Assembly: GCA_023420085.1 (NCBI GenBank)
Contig: JAEZWQ010000025.1
Location: 142,934-206,933, forward strand
Reading direction: 5' to 3'
Source of the DNA: Bacillota bacterium
GTDB lineage: Bacteria > Bacillota > Clostridia > Lachnospirales > Lachnospiraceae
DNA: 64,000 nucleotides
Shown piece by piece: positions 26,647 to 36,281 of this stretch. The notes beneath the pieces are model-generated. The model did no database searches. It saw only the letters and a program-made list of their open reading frames with translations, and had not been told where the DNA came from. The position numbers and the translations under genes are program-made. The stretch's first letter is position 1, and each line of letters begins with the position of its first letter.

Positions 26647-28266
26647 CTATATAAGTTTAAGTTTTTTTAGAAGTTTAAACATCAATCTTCCAATAGGTAT
26701 TGATTTTAACTCTAGTACATTGAAGAAATTCATTTTAAGGATAATAACTGAATAAGAAATAATTCCTATTGGTATAGTTATTATTAATGCAATAAAATTA
26801 AATCTAAATATAAAATGCGTTACAAGATAAACTAACCAAGTTATAATACCCATCAGTATTCCTGCAAGAGACGGCAACATAACTGTCCTAATAATATTTT
26901 GTTTAAACCCTGTATATTTTTTAATATTGTAGTAAAGATAGATTCCCATTAAAAATGTTGAAGGTATTATAGCTATAATTATTGCATATACATCTAAACG
27001 AGTAAAATATAAAAGTGGTATTAGAATAATTATATTTGATATAATCGAGATAATTCCTGAATATAAAGTTATTATTGGCTTACCAAGTCCTTGTAGTACG
27101 CCAGATAGAACAGTCGTATATCCAGTTATTATAATTATTATAGCCCCCATTTTTAAAGAAATATATCCAACTGATGATGTTCCACTGAATAAAAGATCCA
27201 TTATTGGTTTTGCTAGTACAAAAAGTCCAATTGCTGAAGGAATACAAAATAGCATGGTTAGTGTAATACCCTCATTAATCCTATAATGTATTTCTTTTTT
27301 ATTTTTTCTTGCAAGTGCTGCTGAAATTGTTGGTAAAACTGCAACAGAAACAGAATATGCAAGGGCTGAAGGTACATTAGCTAGTGGAACGTATTTTCCA
27401 ATATATATTCCATATTTAACAGAAATATCAACCATATCTCTATTCAGACTGTTTGAAATTCCATAATAAAGATATTGATCAATTATACCAACAATATTTG
27501 TTATTATAGTACTGAAAATAATTGGAACAATTAAAGCTATAAGTACTAGTGTTATACTTTTATAGCTTGAAGTTACTCCAGATTTATCTTTTCTAAGCAA
27601 ATTATATAACTTACCAGAATTTAGTCTATATACAAGATACAATATTGTTATAGAAACAATTACACCAGTCAAAGTGCCGAGTGTTCCACCAAGGGCTCCA
27701 AGTGATGCAGTTTTAATATTATCTCCTACTACTGATCTCGTAAGTATGAACGCAAAGAAGATCGAAGCTACAGCATTAGCAACCTGTTCTAGGATCTGAG
27801 CTAGTGCAGTAGGAAGTGTATTTCTCCTTGCTTGAAAATATCCTTGGAATACACCAATAAATCCAGAAATGAATAATGTAGGAGATAGACTTCTAAGAGC
27901 AAATAAAGCTTCTTCACTACCACTAGGTAAAAAGTATGGTGAAAATATATAAAGTGATATAGACAGTATACCACCAAAAATACCTATAAAAACCAACGAG
28001 GTAATGAATGATTTATGAGCATTTCTATATTCACCTAATGCATTATAGCTCGAAATTATTTTTGATACTGCTGTTGGTATACTATAACCGGACATTAGAA
28101 GTAAAATAGTATAAATATTAAAAGCAACTCCATAATAACTATTGCCCAAATCTCCAATTATATTACTAAGAGGGATTCTGTATAAAAGTCCTATAGCACG
28201 AACTATTATACTAGCAATACCTAAAATAGCAGCTTGCTTTAGAATAGAGTTTTTAGTTCTGATCAT
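26647..28266 (-). CDS. MATE/MurJ-fold polysaccharide or lipid flippase (SpoVB-like)
   Basis: 539 residues and about 14 membrane segments. The N-terminus (QAAILGIASIIVRAIGLLYRIPL) and GVFQGYFQARRNTLPTALAQILEQ match the SpoVB/MurJ-related family of the MVF superfamily. These proteins move lipid-linked cell-wall precursors across the membrane. AGGTGA precedes the ATG. Which lipid carrier it moves, lipid II or a polysaccharide unit, cannot be decided here. No sporulation gene is adjacent. Confidence 0.85.
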   Translation of the reverse strand: MIRTKNSILKQAAILGIASIIVRAIGLLYRIPLSNIIGDLGNSYYGVAFNIYTILLLMSGYSIPTAVSKIISSYNALGEYRNAHKSFITSLVFIGIFGGILSISLYIFSPYFLPSGSEEALFALRSLSPTLFISGFIGVFQGYFQARRNTLPTALAQILEQVANAVASIFFAFILTRSVVGDNIKTASLGALGGTLGTLTGVIVSITILYLVYRLNSGKLYNLLRKDKSGVTSSYKSITLVLIALIVPIIFSTIITNIVGIIDQYLYYGISNSLNRDMVDISVKYGIYIGKYVPLANVPSALAYSVSVAVLPTISAALARKNKKEIHYRINEGITLTMLFCIPSAIGLFVLAKPIMDLLFSGTSSVGYISLKMGAIIIIITGYTTVLSGVLQGLGKPIITLYSGIISIISNIIILIPLLYFTRLDVYAIIIAIIPSTFLMGIYLYYNIKKYTGFKQNIIRTVMLPSLAGILMGIITWLVYLVTHFIFRFNFIALIITIPIGIISYSVIILKMNFFNVLELKSIPIGRLMFKLLKKLKLI

Positions 28267-28452
28267 AACTCACCTTTATAAATGATTTCTTTAATTAATT
28301 ATAACAATTTATCAAGCTAAATTCAAGATATGTATTAAATAATAGTCTTTAAGTATATAAAATAAATGTTTAAATTACTATATTATTATGATAGTTAAAC
28401 TGAACAGATGAAGCGTTGAAAAAATTCACTGTTTACCCATAGCCTATATAAC

Positions 28453-28482
28453 TAGTATAACAGAATTTTTTTTGGTATACTA
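28453..28482. promoter_or_regulatory. Symmetrical divergent promoter region
   Basis: The 389 bases between the divergent flippase and HAD genes hold no gene. TAGTATA (28453-28459) and TATACTA (28476-28482) are inverted. Each contains a TATACT -10-like hexamer facing outwards, and each hexamer lies where the other's -35 would be. The minus-strand copy is preceded by TG (TGTTATACT). This fits overlapping divergent promoters or an operator. Confidence 0.4.
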
Positions 28483-28655
28483 TAAGGGATGTTACAATTA
28501 AAAATATAGCTAGAATACAAGATAAATTTATAAATTGTAATAAGTAATTTAATAAGACGTTTTTATTAATAAAATTATACTATATAAACAATCACATGTG
28601 AGTATTTGATAATATTCGTATTTGTGAGTTACTACAATGAAAAGAGGGCTAATAT

Positions 28656-29510
28656 ATGATAAAACTAATTGTCACTGATCTTGATGGAACTTTATTAAAT
28701 CACGAAAAAAAAGTTAGTAATTATACAGTAGATATATTAAAGAAGGCTAAGGCTAGAGGTATAGACCTTTGTATTGCTACTGGAAGATTTGTAGATGATA
28801 TAAAACCAGAGATGGAGGAGTATGGACTTCACCCATATTTTATAAATATGAATGGGGCTGAGATTAGGGAGCCAAATGGTAATTTAATTGAAGAAATAAA
28901 TATTCCTGATGAGAAACTTGAAGAAATATACAATTATTTTATTGAAAATGGATTGGTCCCAGAACTTTATACAAATGATGGGGAGTATGTTATAAACTTA
29001 ACTCATGAAGAATCTAAGCAAGAACTTTTAAGAAGAATGCAATTTTTATTTCCACATAAGAAAATAGAATTAAGTGAAGTTGAAGATAATCTTAGATTTA
29101 AGAGAAGAAATTATGCTAAAAGTATTAAAGAATTAATTGATAATAATATTAAAGTTAGAAAAATAATAGGATTTACAGCAGATTCTGATTTAATAAATAA
29201 AGTTAAACGCCATTTTAATAGCTTTGATGATCTAGTATGTGTATCGGCATTGACTACAAATTTTGAGATAACGCATATAGAAGCACAGAAGGGGCCTGCA
29301 CTAAAAAAACTAATTAAGGATATAGGAATTAAAGCTGATGAAGTGATGATATTTGGTGATGGTGAAAATGACTTAAGTATGTTTGAATTATTTGATAATG
29401 CAGTAGCTATGAAGAATTCAATGCAGTTAATACTAGATAAAGCAAGGTATGTTTGTGATTCAAATATCAATGATGGAGTTGCCAAGTATATAGAAAAGGA
29501 AATACTATGA
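28656..29510 (+). CDS. Cof-type HAD-superfamily phosphatase
   Basis: 284 residues. Motif I is TDLDGTLL near residue 6, with the nucleophile and acid aspartates. The C2B-type cap is in the middle, and motifs III/IV are in the AQKGPALKK and FGDGENDLSMF segments. Cof/YidA enzymes remove phosphate from sugar phosphates and related small molecules; the substrate here is unknown. GAGGG precedes the start. It overlaps dnaE by four bases (ATGA), so it is co-translated with it. Confidence 0.92.
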   Translation: MIKLIVTDLDGTLLNHEKKVSNYTVDILKKAKARGIDLCIATGRFVDDIKPEMEEYGLHPYFINMNGAEIREPNGNLIEEINIPDEKLEEIYNYFIENGLVPELYTNDGEYVINLTHEESKQELLRRMQFLFPHKKIELSEVEDNLRFKRRNYAKSIKELIDNNIKVRKIIGFTADSDLINKVKRHFNSFDDLVCVSALTTNFEITHIEAQKGPALKKLIKDIGIKADEVMIFGDGENDLSMFELFDNAVAMKNSMQLILDKARYVCDSNINDGVAKYIEKEIL

Positions 29511-32500
29511 GTTTTACACACCTACATTTACATACTGAATATAGCCTTTTGGATGGAGCGAGTAAGATTAAAGAACTTGTTCAAAGAGTAAAAGAGCTAG
29601 GGATGAATAGTGTTGCTATAACTGATCACGGTGTTATGTATGGAGTAATAGAGTTTTATAAGGAATGTAAAAAAAATGATATAAAACCTATAATTGGATG
29701 TGAAGTATATGTAAATGAAGGATCAAGGTTTGATAAAGATAAGAGTAATCCATACTATCATTTAGTATTACTGGCTAAAAATGATATTGGCTATCACAAT
29801 TTAATAAAAATTGTGTCCAAGGGATTTACGGAGGGCTATTATTATAAACCTAGAGTAGATAAGGAAGTGCTTAAAAAATATTCTGAAGGTATAATAGCAT
29901 TAAGTGCTTGTATGGCTGGAGAAGTTCAACGTAAAGGACTTAGGGTTGGATATGACGAAGCTAAAAAAGCTGCATTAGAATATGTTTCAATATTTGGTAA
30001 AGAGAATTTTTATATAGAAATACAAAATCATGGGCTAGAAGACCAGCTAAAGGTAATTGAAAATAATACTAGACTTGCAAAAGAGCTAGATATAAAACTA
30101 GTTGCAACAAATGATTCACATTATATATATAAAAATGATGAACAGGCACATGATATTCTACTATGTATTCAAACAGGTAAAAAACTTGCTGATGAAGACA
30201 GGATGAAATATATTGGTGGGCAATATTATCTCAAATCTGAGGAAGAAATGAGGCAAATATTTGTCGATTATCCTGAAGCAGTTAATAATACACAAGAAAT
30301 AGCGGATAGATGTAATGTTGAAATAGAATTTGGAAAACTCAAATTACCAAAATTTAATATTAATACAGATGAAGAACCATTTGAATATTTGAAAAGAATT
30401 TGTATTGAAGGGTTAAGGAAGCGATATAATAATGTTGAACAAAAGCATATTGAAAGACTTAATTATGAATTAGATGTTATTAATTCAATGGGGTATGTTG
30501 ATTATTTCCTTATTGTACAAGATTTTGTAAAATTTGCTAAAAACAATGGTATACCTGTAGGACCTGGAAGAGGAAGTGCTGCTGGTAGTATAGTTTCATA
30601 CTCTTTAGAAATTACGGATATTGATCCATTGAAATATGATTTGCTTTTTGAACGATTTTTAAATCCTGAGAGAGTTTCAATGCCTGATATAGATATAGAT
30701 TTTTGTTATAAAAGAAGGCAGGAGGTTATAGACTACGTTATAGATAAATATGGGGAAGAAAGCGTTGTTCAAATAGTGACATTTGGTACTATGGCAGCAA
30801 GAGCAGTGATTCGTGATGTAGGGAGAGTCTTAGATATTCCTTATAATGATGTAGATAAGGTTGCAAAGATGATACCAAATGAACTTGGCATCACAATAGA
30901 TAAGGCTATAGAAAAAAATGAAGAATTGGCGAATCTTATAGAAAATGATCCAACATTTAATTATTTAATTAAAATGTCAAAAAGACTTGAAGGAATACCA
31001 AGACATTGTTCTATACATGCTGCTGGAGTAGTAATATCCGAAAAATCCATAGATGAATATGTTCCAATCTCAAGAGGAGCTGAAGATATAATAACTACAC
31101 AATATACAATGACACTGCTAGAGGAGCTAGGACTTTTAAAAATGGATTTTTTAGGGTTAAGGACTCTAACAGTAATTAAAGATTGTGTAGATATAATTAG
31201 GGATATTCATGGGATTAATATTGATATTAATAATATTGATTATAGTGATAAAAATGTATATAAAATGCTTTCCAAGGGTGATACAAGCGGAGTATTTCAG
31301 CTAGAAAGTAAAGGTATGAAATCCTTTATGAAAGAACTACGTCCTGAGACACTTGAAGATATAATTGCAGGTGTGTCTTTGTATAGACCTGGACCTATGG
31401 ATTTTATCCCATTATACTGTAGAAGGAAAAATTCTGGAGAAAAGATTGAATATGATACTCCTCAACTTGAACCAATTTTAAAAAATACATATGGATGTAT
31501 TGTATATCAAGAGCAGGTAATGCAAATTGTTAGAAATTTGGCTGGATATACACTTGGGCAAAGTGATCTTTTACGTAGAGCCATGTCAAAGAAAAAAGCA
31601 GATGTAATGCTTGAAGAAAGAAAAAATTTTGTTTTTGGTAACAAAGAAAAGAATATTGATGGATGCGTTAAAAGAGGAATAAGTGAAAAAATAGCTAATA
31701 AAATATATGACGAAATGCTAGACTTTGCAAAGTATGCTTTTAATAAATCGCATGCAGCTGCTTATGCAGTAGTTTCTTATCAAACAGCATATTTGAAATA
31801 CTATTATCCAGTAGAGTTTATGGCAGCTATGATGACAAGTGTTAAAGATAGACCAATTAAAGTTGCTGAATATATCGAAGAGTGTAGAGAGAAAAATATT
31901 AAAATAATATCACCAGATATAAATACAGGAGAAATTGATTTTTCTGTTAGCGATGGTAAAATAATGTTTGCATTATCAGCAATCAAAAATTTAGGTGAAA
32001 ATGTTATAGATATCATAAAAAAAGAAAGAATTAAAAATGGAAGATTCAAAAGTCTGAGAGATTTTATGACAAGATTACCTAATAAAGATGTTAATAAACG
32101 TGCGATAGAAAGCCTTATAAAGTCTGGAGCAATGGATAGTGTTGGTGGTACAAGAAAAAATAATCTATATAATGTTCCGATAATAAGTTCAGAAATTAGC
32201 TCTCAAAAAAAAGGTAATGTAACCGGACAAATGTTCTTTACAGATTTATTTGATTTAGGTGTAGAGGAAGATAATACTATTAATGATAGTAATTTAGATG
32301 AATTTGAAAAAGATATAATGCTTGAAATGGAAAAAGAAATGCTAGGCGTATATGTATCTGGAAATCCTTTAGATAAATATAAAGATTATATAGAACAAAT
32401 TGTAACTATCAATACACTTAAAATTAATGAATTGGGTGAAGATGTTGAACGATTAGACAATACAAAGCAAATAATCGGTGGTATAATTGTTGATAAGACA

Positions 32501-32947
32501 GTAAAAACAACTAAGAATAATAAACTTATGTGTTTTTTAACAATACAAGATTTATATTCAGTTATCGAGGTTGTTGTTTTCCCTAATATATATGAAAAAT
32601 ATAAGAACATTATACATGAAGGAAATAAAGTTTTTATAAAGGGAAATATTCAATATGATTCTAATAGAGGAACTTCATTCATTGCAGATAAAATTTCAAA
32701 CATGGATAATGTTGAAAAAATTATTTGGATTCAATTTGAGAGTAAAGCTACATATGATGAGCAAGTATTAAATAAGTTTTTAACTTCTATTAGTGGTGAA
32801 GATAAAATAAATATACTTTTAAAGAAAGAAAAGATGATAAAAACGATTAAAAATATAACTTTTACAGAAGAATTATTAAATACCTATAAGAATAATTTTG
32901 GAAATGATAATGTTAAGGTTGTATTTAAATTCAAGGAGGAAGCATGA
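29507..32947 (+). CDS. dnaE: DNA polymerase III alpha subunit DnaE
   Basis: 1146 residues, the second replicative polymerase of low-GC Gram-positives, which extends lagging-strand primers. The PHP domain is intact in motif: HLHLHTEYS (residues 5-13), AITDHGV and GCEVYV. The polymerase aspartates lie in PDIDIDF (D394, D396, D398). A helix-hairpin-helix region and an OB fold (IIGGIIVDKTVKTTKNNKLMCF, read in two parts) follow. It overlaps the HAD gene upstream and pfkA downstream, each by ATGA. The intact PHP contrasts with the altered PHP of PolC in the same window. Confidence 0.96.
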   Translation: MSFTHLHLHTEYSLLDGASKIKELVQRVKELGMNSVAITDHGVMYGVIEFYKECKKNDIKPIIGCEVYVNEGSRFDKDKSNPYYHLVLLAKNDIGYHNLIKIVSKGFTEGYYYKPRVDKEVLKKYSEGIIALSACMAGEVQRKGLRVGYDEAKKAALEYVSIFGKENFYIEIQNHGLEDQLKVIENNTRLAKELDIKLVATNDSHYIYKNDEQAHDILLCIQTGKKLADEDRMKYIGGQYYLKSEEEMRQIFVDYPEAVNNTQEIADRCNVEIEFGKLKLPKFNINTDEEPFEYLKRICIEGLRKRYNNVEQKHIERLNYELDVINSMGYVDYFLIVQDFVKFAKNNGIPVGPGRGSAAGSIVSYSLEITDIDPLKYDLLFERFLNPERVSMPDIDIDFCYKRRQEVIDYVIDKYGEESVVQIVTFGTMAARAVIRDVGRVLDIPYNDVDKVAKMIPNELGITIDKAIEKNEELANLIENDPTFNYLIKMSKRLEGIPRHCSIHAAGVVISEKSIDEYVPISRGAEDIITTQYTMTLLEELGLLKMDFLGLRTLTVIKDCVDIIRDIHGINIDINNIDYSDKNVYKMLSKGDTSGVFQLESKGMKSFMKELRPETLEDIIAGVSLYRPGPMDFIPLYCRRKNSGEKIEYDTPQLEPILKNTYGCIVYQEQVMQIVRNLAGYTLGQSDLLRRAMSKKKADVMLEERKNFVFGNKEKNIDGCVKRGISEKIANKIYDEMLDFAKYAFNKSHAAAYAVVSYQTAYLKYYYPVEFMAAMMTSVKDRPIKVAEYIEECREKNIKIISPDINTGEIDFSVSDGKIMFALSAIKNLGENVIDIIKKERIKNGRFKSLRDFMTRLPNKDVNKRAIESLIKSGAMDSVGGTRKNNLYNVPIISSEISSQKKGNVTGQMFFTDLFDLGVEEDNTINDSNLDEFEKDIMLEMEKEMLGVYVSGNPLDKYKDYIEQIVTINTLKINELGEDVERLDNTKQIIGGIIVDKTVKTTKNNKLMCFLTIQDLYSVIEVVVFPNIYEKYKNIIHEGNKVFIKGNIQYDSNRGTSFIADKISNMDNVEKIIWIQFESKATYDEQVLNKFLTSISGEDKINILLKKEKMIKTIKNITFTEELLNTYKNNFGNDNVKVVFKFKEEA

Positions 32948-33915
32948 ATAAAATTAAGACAATTGCAGTTTTAACTAGTGGAGGAGATGCTCCAGGAATG
33001 AACGCAGCTATTAGGGCTGTTACAAGAGTAGCATTAGTAAAAGGATTAAAAGTAAAGGGAATAATGAAAGGGTATCAAGGACTTTTAGATGAAGAAATAA
33101 TTGATCTTGATGCGTTAGATGTTGCTGATACAATTTCAAAAGGGGGAACTATTTTATATACTGCCAGATGCCTTAATTTCCATAAGCTTGAATGGCAAAA
33201 AAAAGGAGCAGATATTTGTAGAAAACATGGTATAGATGGAGTAGTTGTAATTGGTGGAGATGGATCATTTAGAGGTGCTCAAGCCCTTTCAAGACAGGGG
33301 ATAAATACTATTGGTATACCTGGAACAATTGATTTAGATATTTCATGTACAGATTACACTATTGGATTTGATACAGCAATTAATACAGCTGTTACAGCGA
33401 TTGATAAAATAAGAGACACTTCAACTTCACATGAGAGATGTAGTGTTATCGAAGTTATGGGAAGAAATGCAGGTTATATTGCATTATGGTGTGGTATCTC
33501 TACCGGAGCAGAGAACATATTATTACCAGAAAAGTTTGATGGTGATGAACAAAAGATAATTGATACAATAATAGAGAAGAGAAAATTAGGAAAAACTCAT
33601 CATATTATAATTAATGCTGAAGGTATAGGGCATTCTACAAGTATGGCAAGAAGAATAGAGGCTGCTACTGGAATAGAAACTAGGGCAACTATCTTAGGAC
33701 ATGTTCAAAGGGGAGGATCACCTACATGTAGAGATAGATATTATGCATCAATTATGGGGGCAAAAGCTGTAGACTTATTGCTAGAAGGAAAAACTAATAG
33801 AGTAGTTGCTTATAAAAATGGTGACTTTACTGATTATGATATAGAAGAAGCATTAAATATGGAAAAAGATATTGATGAATACGAATATGAAGTAAGTGCA
33901 TACTTAACGAGGTAA
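32944..33915 (+). CDS. pfkA: ATP-dependent 6-phosphofructokinase
   Basis: 323 residues. It phosphorylates fructose-6-phosphate at the committed step of glycolysis. LTSGGDAPGMNAA, GGDGSFRGA and the RGGSPTCRDR segment are typical. Gly in GGDGS and Gly127 in PGTID indicate ATP, not pyrophosphate, as donor. The active-site motif, usually TIDND, reads T128-I-D130-L131-D132, so the Asn is a Leu; both aspartates are kept. AGGAGG precedes the ATG, which overlaps the dnaE stop. Confidence 0.95.
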   Translation: MNKIKTIAVLTSGGDAPGMNAAIRAVTRVALVKGLKVKGIMKGYQGLLDEEIIDLDALDVADTISKGGTILYTARCLNFHKLEWQKKGADICRKHGIDGVVVIGGDGSFRGAQALSRQGINTIGIPGTIDLDISCTDYTIGFDTAINTAVTAIDKIRDTSTSHERCSVIEVMGRNAGYIALWCGISTGAENILLPEKFDGDEQKIIDTIIEKRKLGKTHHIIINAEGIGHSTSMARRIEAATGIETRATILGHVQRGGSPTCRDRYYASIMGAKAVDLLLEGKTNRVVAYKNGDFTDYDIEEALNMEKDIDEYEYEVSAYLTR

Positions 33916-33918
33916 TAA

Positions 33919-34566
33919 ATGGCTAAGACATATGGAGTATTGGGCCTTGGTAAATTTGGTGGTGCAGTAGCTAGAGAACTAAGCCTAATGGGATGTGATG
34001 TAATTGCAGTAGATATAAAAGAAAGCGTTGTAAAAGAAATTCAACATCAAGTATCATATGCTGTAATTGCAGATGTTACTGATATTGATACTATGAAGGA
34101 AATAGGTCTTGGGGATACCGATGGTGTATTCATTTCTATTGCTGAAGAACTTGAAGCTAGTATAATGGCGGCATTAATAGCAAAGGAATTAGGCGTACCT
34201 CATGTTGTTGCTAAAGCATCTTCAAAGATGCATGGAAAAGTTCTAGAAAAAGTTGGAGTAGATAGAGTTGTATTTCCAGAAAGAGAAATGGGGATAAGAC
34301 TTGCCAAAAATATCATGGCTGGTAACTTTATGGACATGATAGATTTATCTTCTAAATATTCATTGGTAGAGTTAGTCTTACCAAAAAGTTGGATAGGTAA
34401 ATCACTTATTTCTCTTGATGCACGAAAAAAATATGGATTAAATGTTGTGGCATTGAAACGAAATGATGAAATTTTAATAAATATTCCACCAGATATGGTG
34501 TTTAATGAAGGTGATATAATTATTGTTGTTGGTAGCAATGATTCTATAGGAGCATTAAATGATTAA
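33919..34566 (+). CDS. KtrA/TrkA-type K+ transport regulatory subunit
   Basis: 215 residues with an RCK_N Rossmann domain (GVLGLGKFGGAVARELSLMG, then Asp in AVDIKE) and a TrkA_C domain (about 135-215). Such subunits form an octameric nucleotide-gated ring under a KtrB-type membrane protein. No ktrB or trkH is adjacent, so the partner is elsewhere. GAGG precedes the start. The end overlaps the next gene by 8 bases. Confidence 0.88.
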   Translation: MAKTYGVLGLGKFGGAVARELSLMGCDVIAVDIKESVVKEIQHQVSYAVIADVTDIDTMKEIGLGDTDGVFISIAEELEASIMAALIAKELGVPHVVAKASSKMHGKVLEKVGVDRVVFPEREMGIRLAKNIMAGNFMDMIDLSSKYSLVELVLPKSWIGKSLISLDARKKYGLNVVALKRNDEILINIPPDMVFNEGDIIIVVGSNDSIGALND

Positions 34567-35344
34567 ACAAATTAGTTCGTCAGATAATGATGAAATAAAA
34601 TTCTTAAAAAAAATCATATCAAGATCAAGTTTTAGACATAGTGAAAAGTTATTTGTTGCTGAAGGATTAAGGCAGGTTTTTGATATAGATAGGTCACTTA
34701 TAAAAAGACTTTACTTATCTTCATCATTTTATAATAAACATAAAGATACGCTAAAAGGTAGTTATGATAAGCTGAGAATTGTAAGTGATAATATTTTTAA
34801 TAAAATAACTCCAACAGAAAATTCACAGGGTATAATGGCGCTAGTTAAAATGAAGGGAGTACCACTTGTAGAATATTTAAAAGATTCAAATTTCTTACTA
34901 GTATTAGACCATATATCAGATCCAGGGAATATGGGAACTATAATTAGAACGGCTGAGGCTGCTGGTGTAGAATTAATATTATGTGTAGGTTGTGTTGATA
35001 TATATAATCCAAAGGTTGTGAGATCTACAATGGGAGCGATAACTAGACAAAATATTGTTACACTTGATAATGAAGTTGAAGTCATTAAGTTATTAAAAGA
35101 TAATGGGATAAGGATAATTTCGTCTACATTGGAGGCGAAAAATAATTATAGAAATTTTAACTATCCTAAAAAACTTGCATTAATAATGGGATCTGAGGCA
35201 CATGGGATAAGTGAAACGTTTATTAAAGAATCTGATATTACTATCAAAATTGATATGTCTGGCAAGATAGATTCATTGAATGTTGGTGTAGCAACAGGCA
35301 TATTACTCTATGAAATACGAAATGCTATAAATATTGACTTTTGA
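34559..35344 (+). CDS. SpoU/TrmH-family RNA 2'-O-methyltransferase
   Basis: 261 residues. An N-terminal substrate-binding part is followed by a trefoil-knot SPOUT domain. Motif 1 is DHISDPGNMGTIIRTAEAAG, motif 2 ALIMGSEAHGIS, and motif 3 is DSLNVGVATGILLYE. Proteins of this layout methylate ribose in 23S rRNA or tRNA; the exact site cannot be named. AGGAG lies before the ATG within the KtrA gene. Confidence 0.88.
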   Translation: MIKQISSSDNDEIKFLKKIISRSSFRHSEKLFVAEGLRQVFDIDRSLIKRLYLSSSFYNKHKDTLKGSYDKLRIVSDNIFNKITPTENSQGIMALVKMKGVPLVEYLKDSNFLLVLDHISDPGNMGTIIRTAEAAGVELILCVGCVDIYNPKVVRSTMGAITRQNIVTLDNEVEVIKLLKDNGIRIISSTLEAKNNYRNFNYPKKLALIMGSEAHGISETFIKESDITIKIDMSGKIDSLNVGVATGILLYEIRNAINIDF

Positions 35345-35361
35345 TTTATTATATAGTAGTA

Positions 35362-35390
35362 TTAACAAAGTTGTTACATTTGCGTAATAT
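35362..35390 (+). promoter_or_regulatory. Promoter before the SleB-type hydrolase
   Basis: TTAACA (35362-35367) and TAATAT (35385-35390) are 17 bases apart, directly upstream of the ribosome binding site. Seen by eye only. Confidence 0.6.
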
Positions 35391-35401
35391 ATGAGGTGCT
35401 T

Positions 35402-36241
35402 ATGAAAAAAGTAATTAAATATTCATTATTAATCTTCTTGGTTATATTATGTATGTTTAATATGTTAAATGGAGTTTATGCTAATATTGTTGATGATAAA
35501 ATAGAAAAATTATCTAACCTACTTAATCAACCTTATAAAAATATAAGTATAAATAATAAAGAAAAAGAAAATATTGTAAGACTAGATTATAGTAAAGCAT
35601 TGGCCGTAAGAAATGAAGTTTTAAAGTCCATTGAAGAAGAGAAAAAAGCTAAGGAAGAAAAAGCTAAGGAAGATAAAAAGAAAAAAGAAAAAGAAATTGC
35701 TAAAGCTAAAGAAAAAAGTACTGAGAAAGTAGTGAAAAATGAAAAAAGTACTGAAAAAAATACAAAAATAGAAACTTCTAAGGAACAACCTAAAGTAGAC
35801 AAAGACAATAAAGAAGAAGGTGAAATAGCTAAAAATAGTAACAGTATACAGAAAAATAATGTAAATAATAAATTTGGATTATCTAATGAAGATTATTGGC
35901 TATTTATATGTATTGTTGATGTTGAAGCTAGTGGAGCTATTTATGAAGAAAAGCTTGCAGTTGCAAATGTTATATATAATAGGTTAAAAAGTGGAAGATA
36001 TGGCGCTGATTTACCGTCCATTATATATGCAAAAGGCCAATTTCCACCAGCACATAATGGGGTTTTGGCTGATAGGTTAGCAAAAGGACCATGGAGTAAT
36101 GAATCTAAATTAGCTGTTGATGATGCTTTATCAGGGAATAATAATATAGGGACTGCAGAATCATTTAATATGTATTATGGACAAACGGCACCTGGAAAAA
36201 CTGTTATAATTGGTACAACATTTTTCTATAATTTTAAATAA
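35402..36241 (+). CDS. Secreted SleB-type cell wall hydrolase with Lys/Glu-rich linker
   Basis: 279 residues. A signal peptide or anchor spans about residues 1-27. A strongly charged Lys/Glu region follows (about 75-145, likely a helical or disordered linker). The C-terminal Hydrolase_2 domain begins near GLSNEDYWLF, with the catalytic-type Glu in VDVEASGA, NVIYNRLKSG and FFYNF. SleB enzymes are lytic transglycosylases acting on peptidoglycan. A GTG at 35396 is in frame, but it is part of the GAGGTG ribosome binding site, so the ATG at 35402 is chosen. No germination gene is nearby, so a vegetative wall role is possible. Confidence 0.82.
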   Translation: MKKVIKYSLLIFLVILCMFNMLNGVYANIVDDKIEKLSNLLNQPYKNISINNKEKENIVRLDYSKALAVRNEVLKSIEEEKKAKEEKAKEDKKKKEKEIAKAKEKSTEKVVKNEKSTEKNTKIETSKEQPKVDKDNKEEGEIAKNSNSIQKNNVNNKFGLSNEDYWLFICIVDVEASGAIYEEKLAVANVIYNRLKSGRYGADLPSIIYAKGQFPPAHNGVLADRLAKGPWSNESKLAVDDALSGNNNIGTAESFNMYYGQTAPGKTVIIGTTFFYNFK

Positions 36242-36243
36242 GT

Positions 36244-36268
36244 GAGGAGTTTTTAACTCCTCTTTTTT
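36244..36268 (+). terminator. Rho-independent terminator after the SleB-type gene
   Basis: GAGGAGTT (36244-36251) pairs with AACTCCTC (36255-36262), followed by six T. The next gene starts 14 bases later, so some read-through is probable. Confidence 0.88.
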
Positions 36269-36281
36269 GACAAGGAGGAAT

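Noticed and set aside
35650..35840. Lys/Glu-rich repeat as a frameshift artefact in the SleB-type gene
   Set aside because: The frame is continuous, with a signal peptide before and a SleB domain after; charged linkers are common in wall hydrolases.
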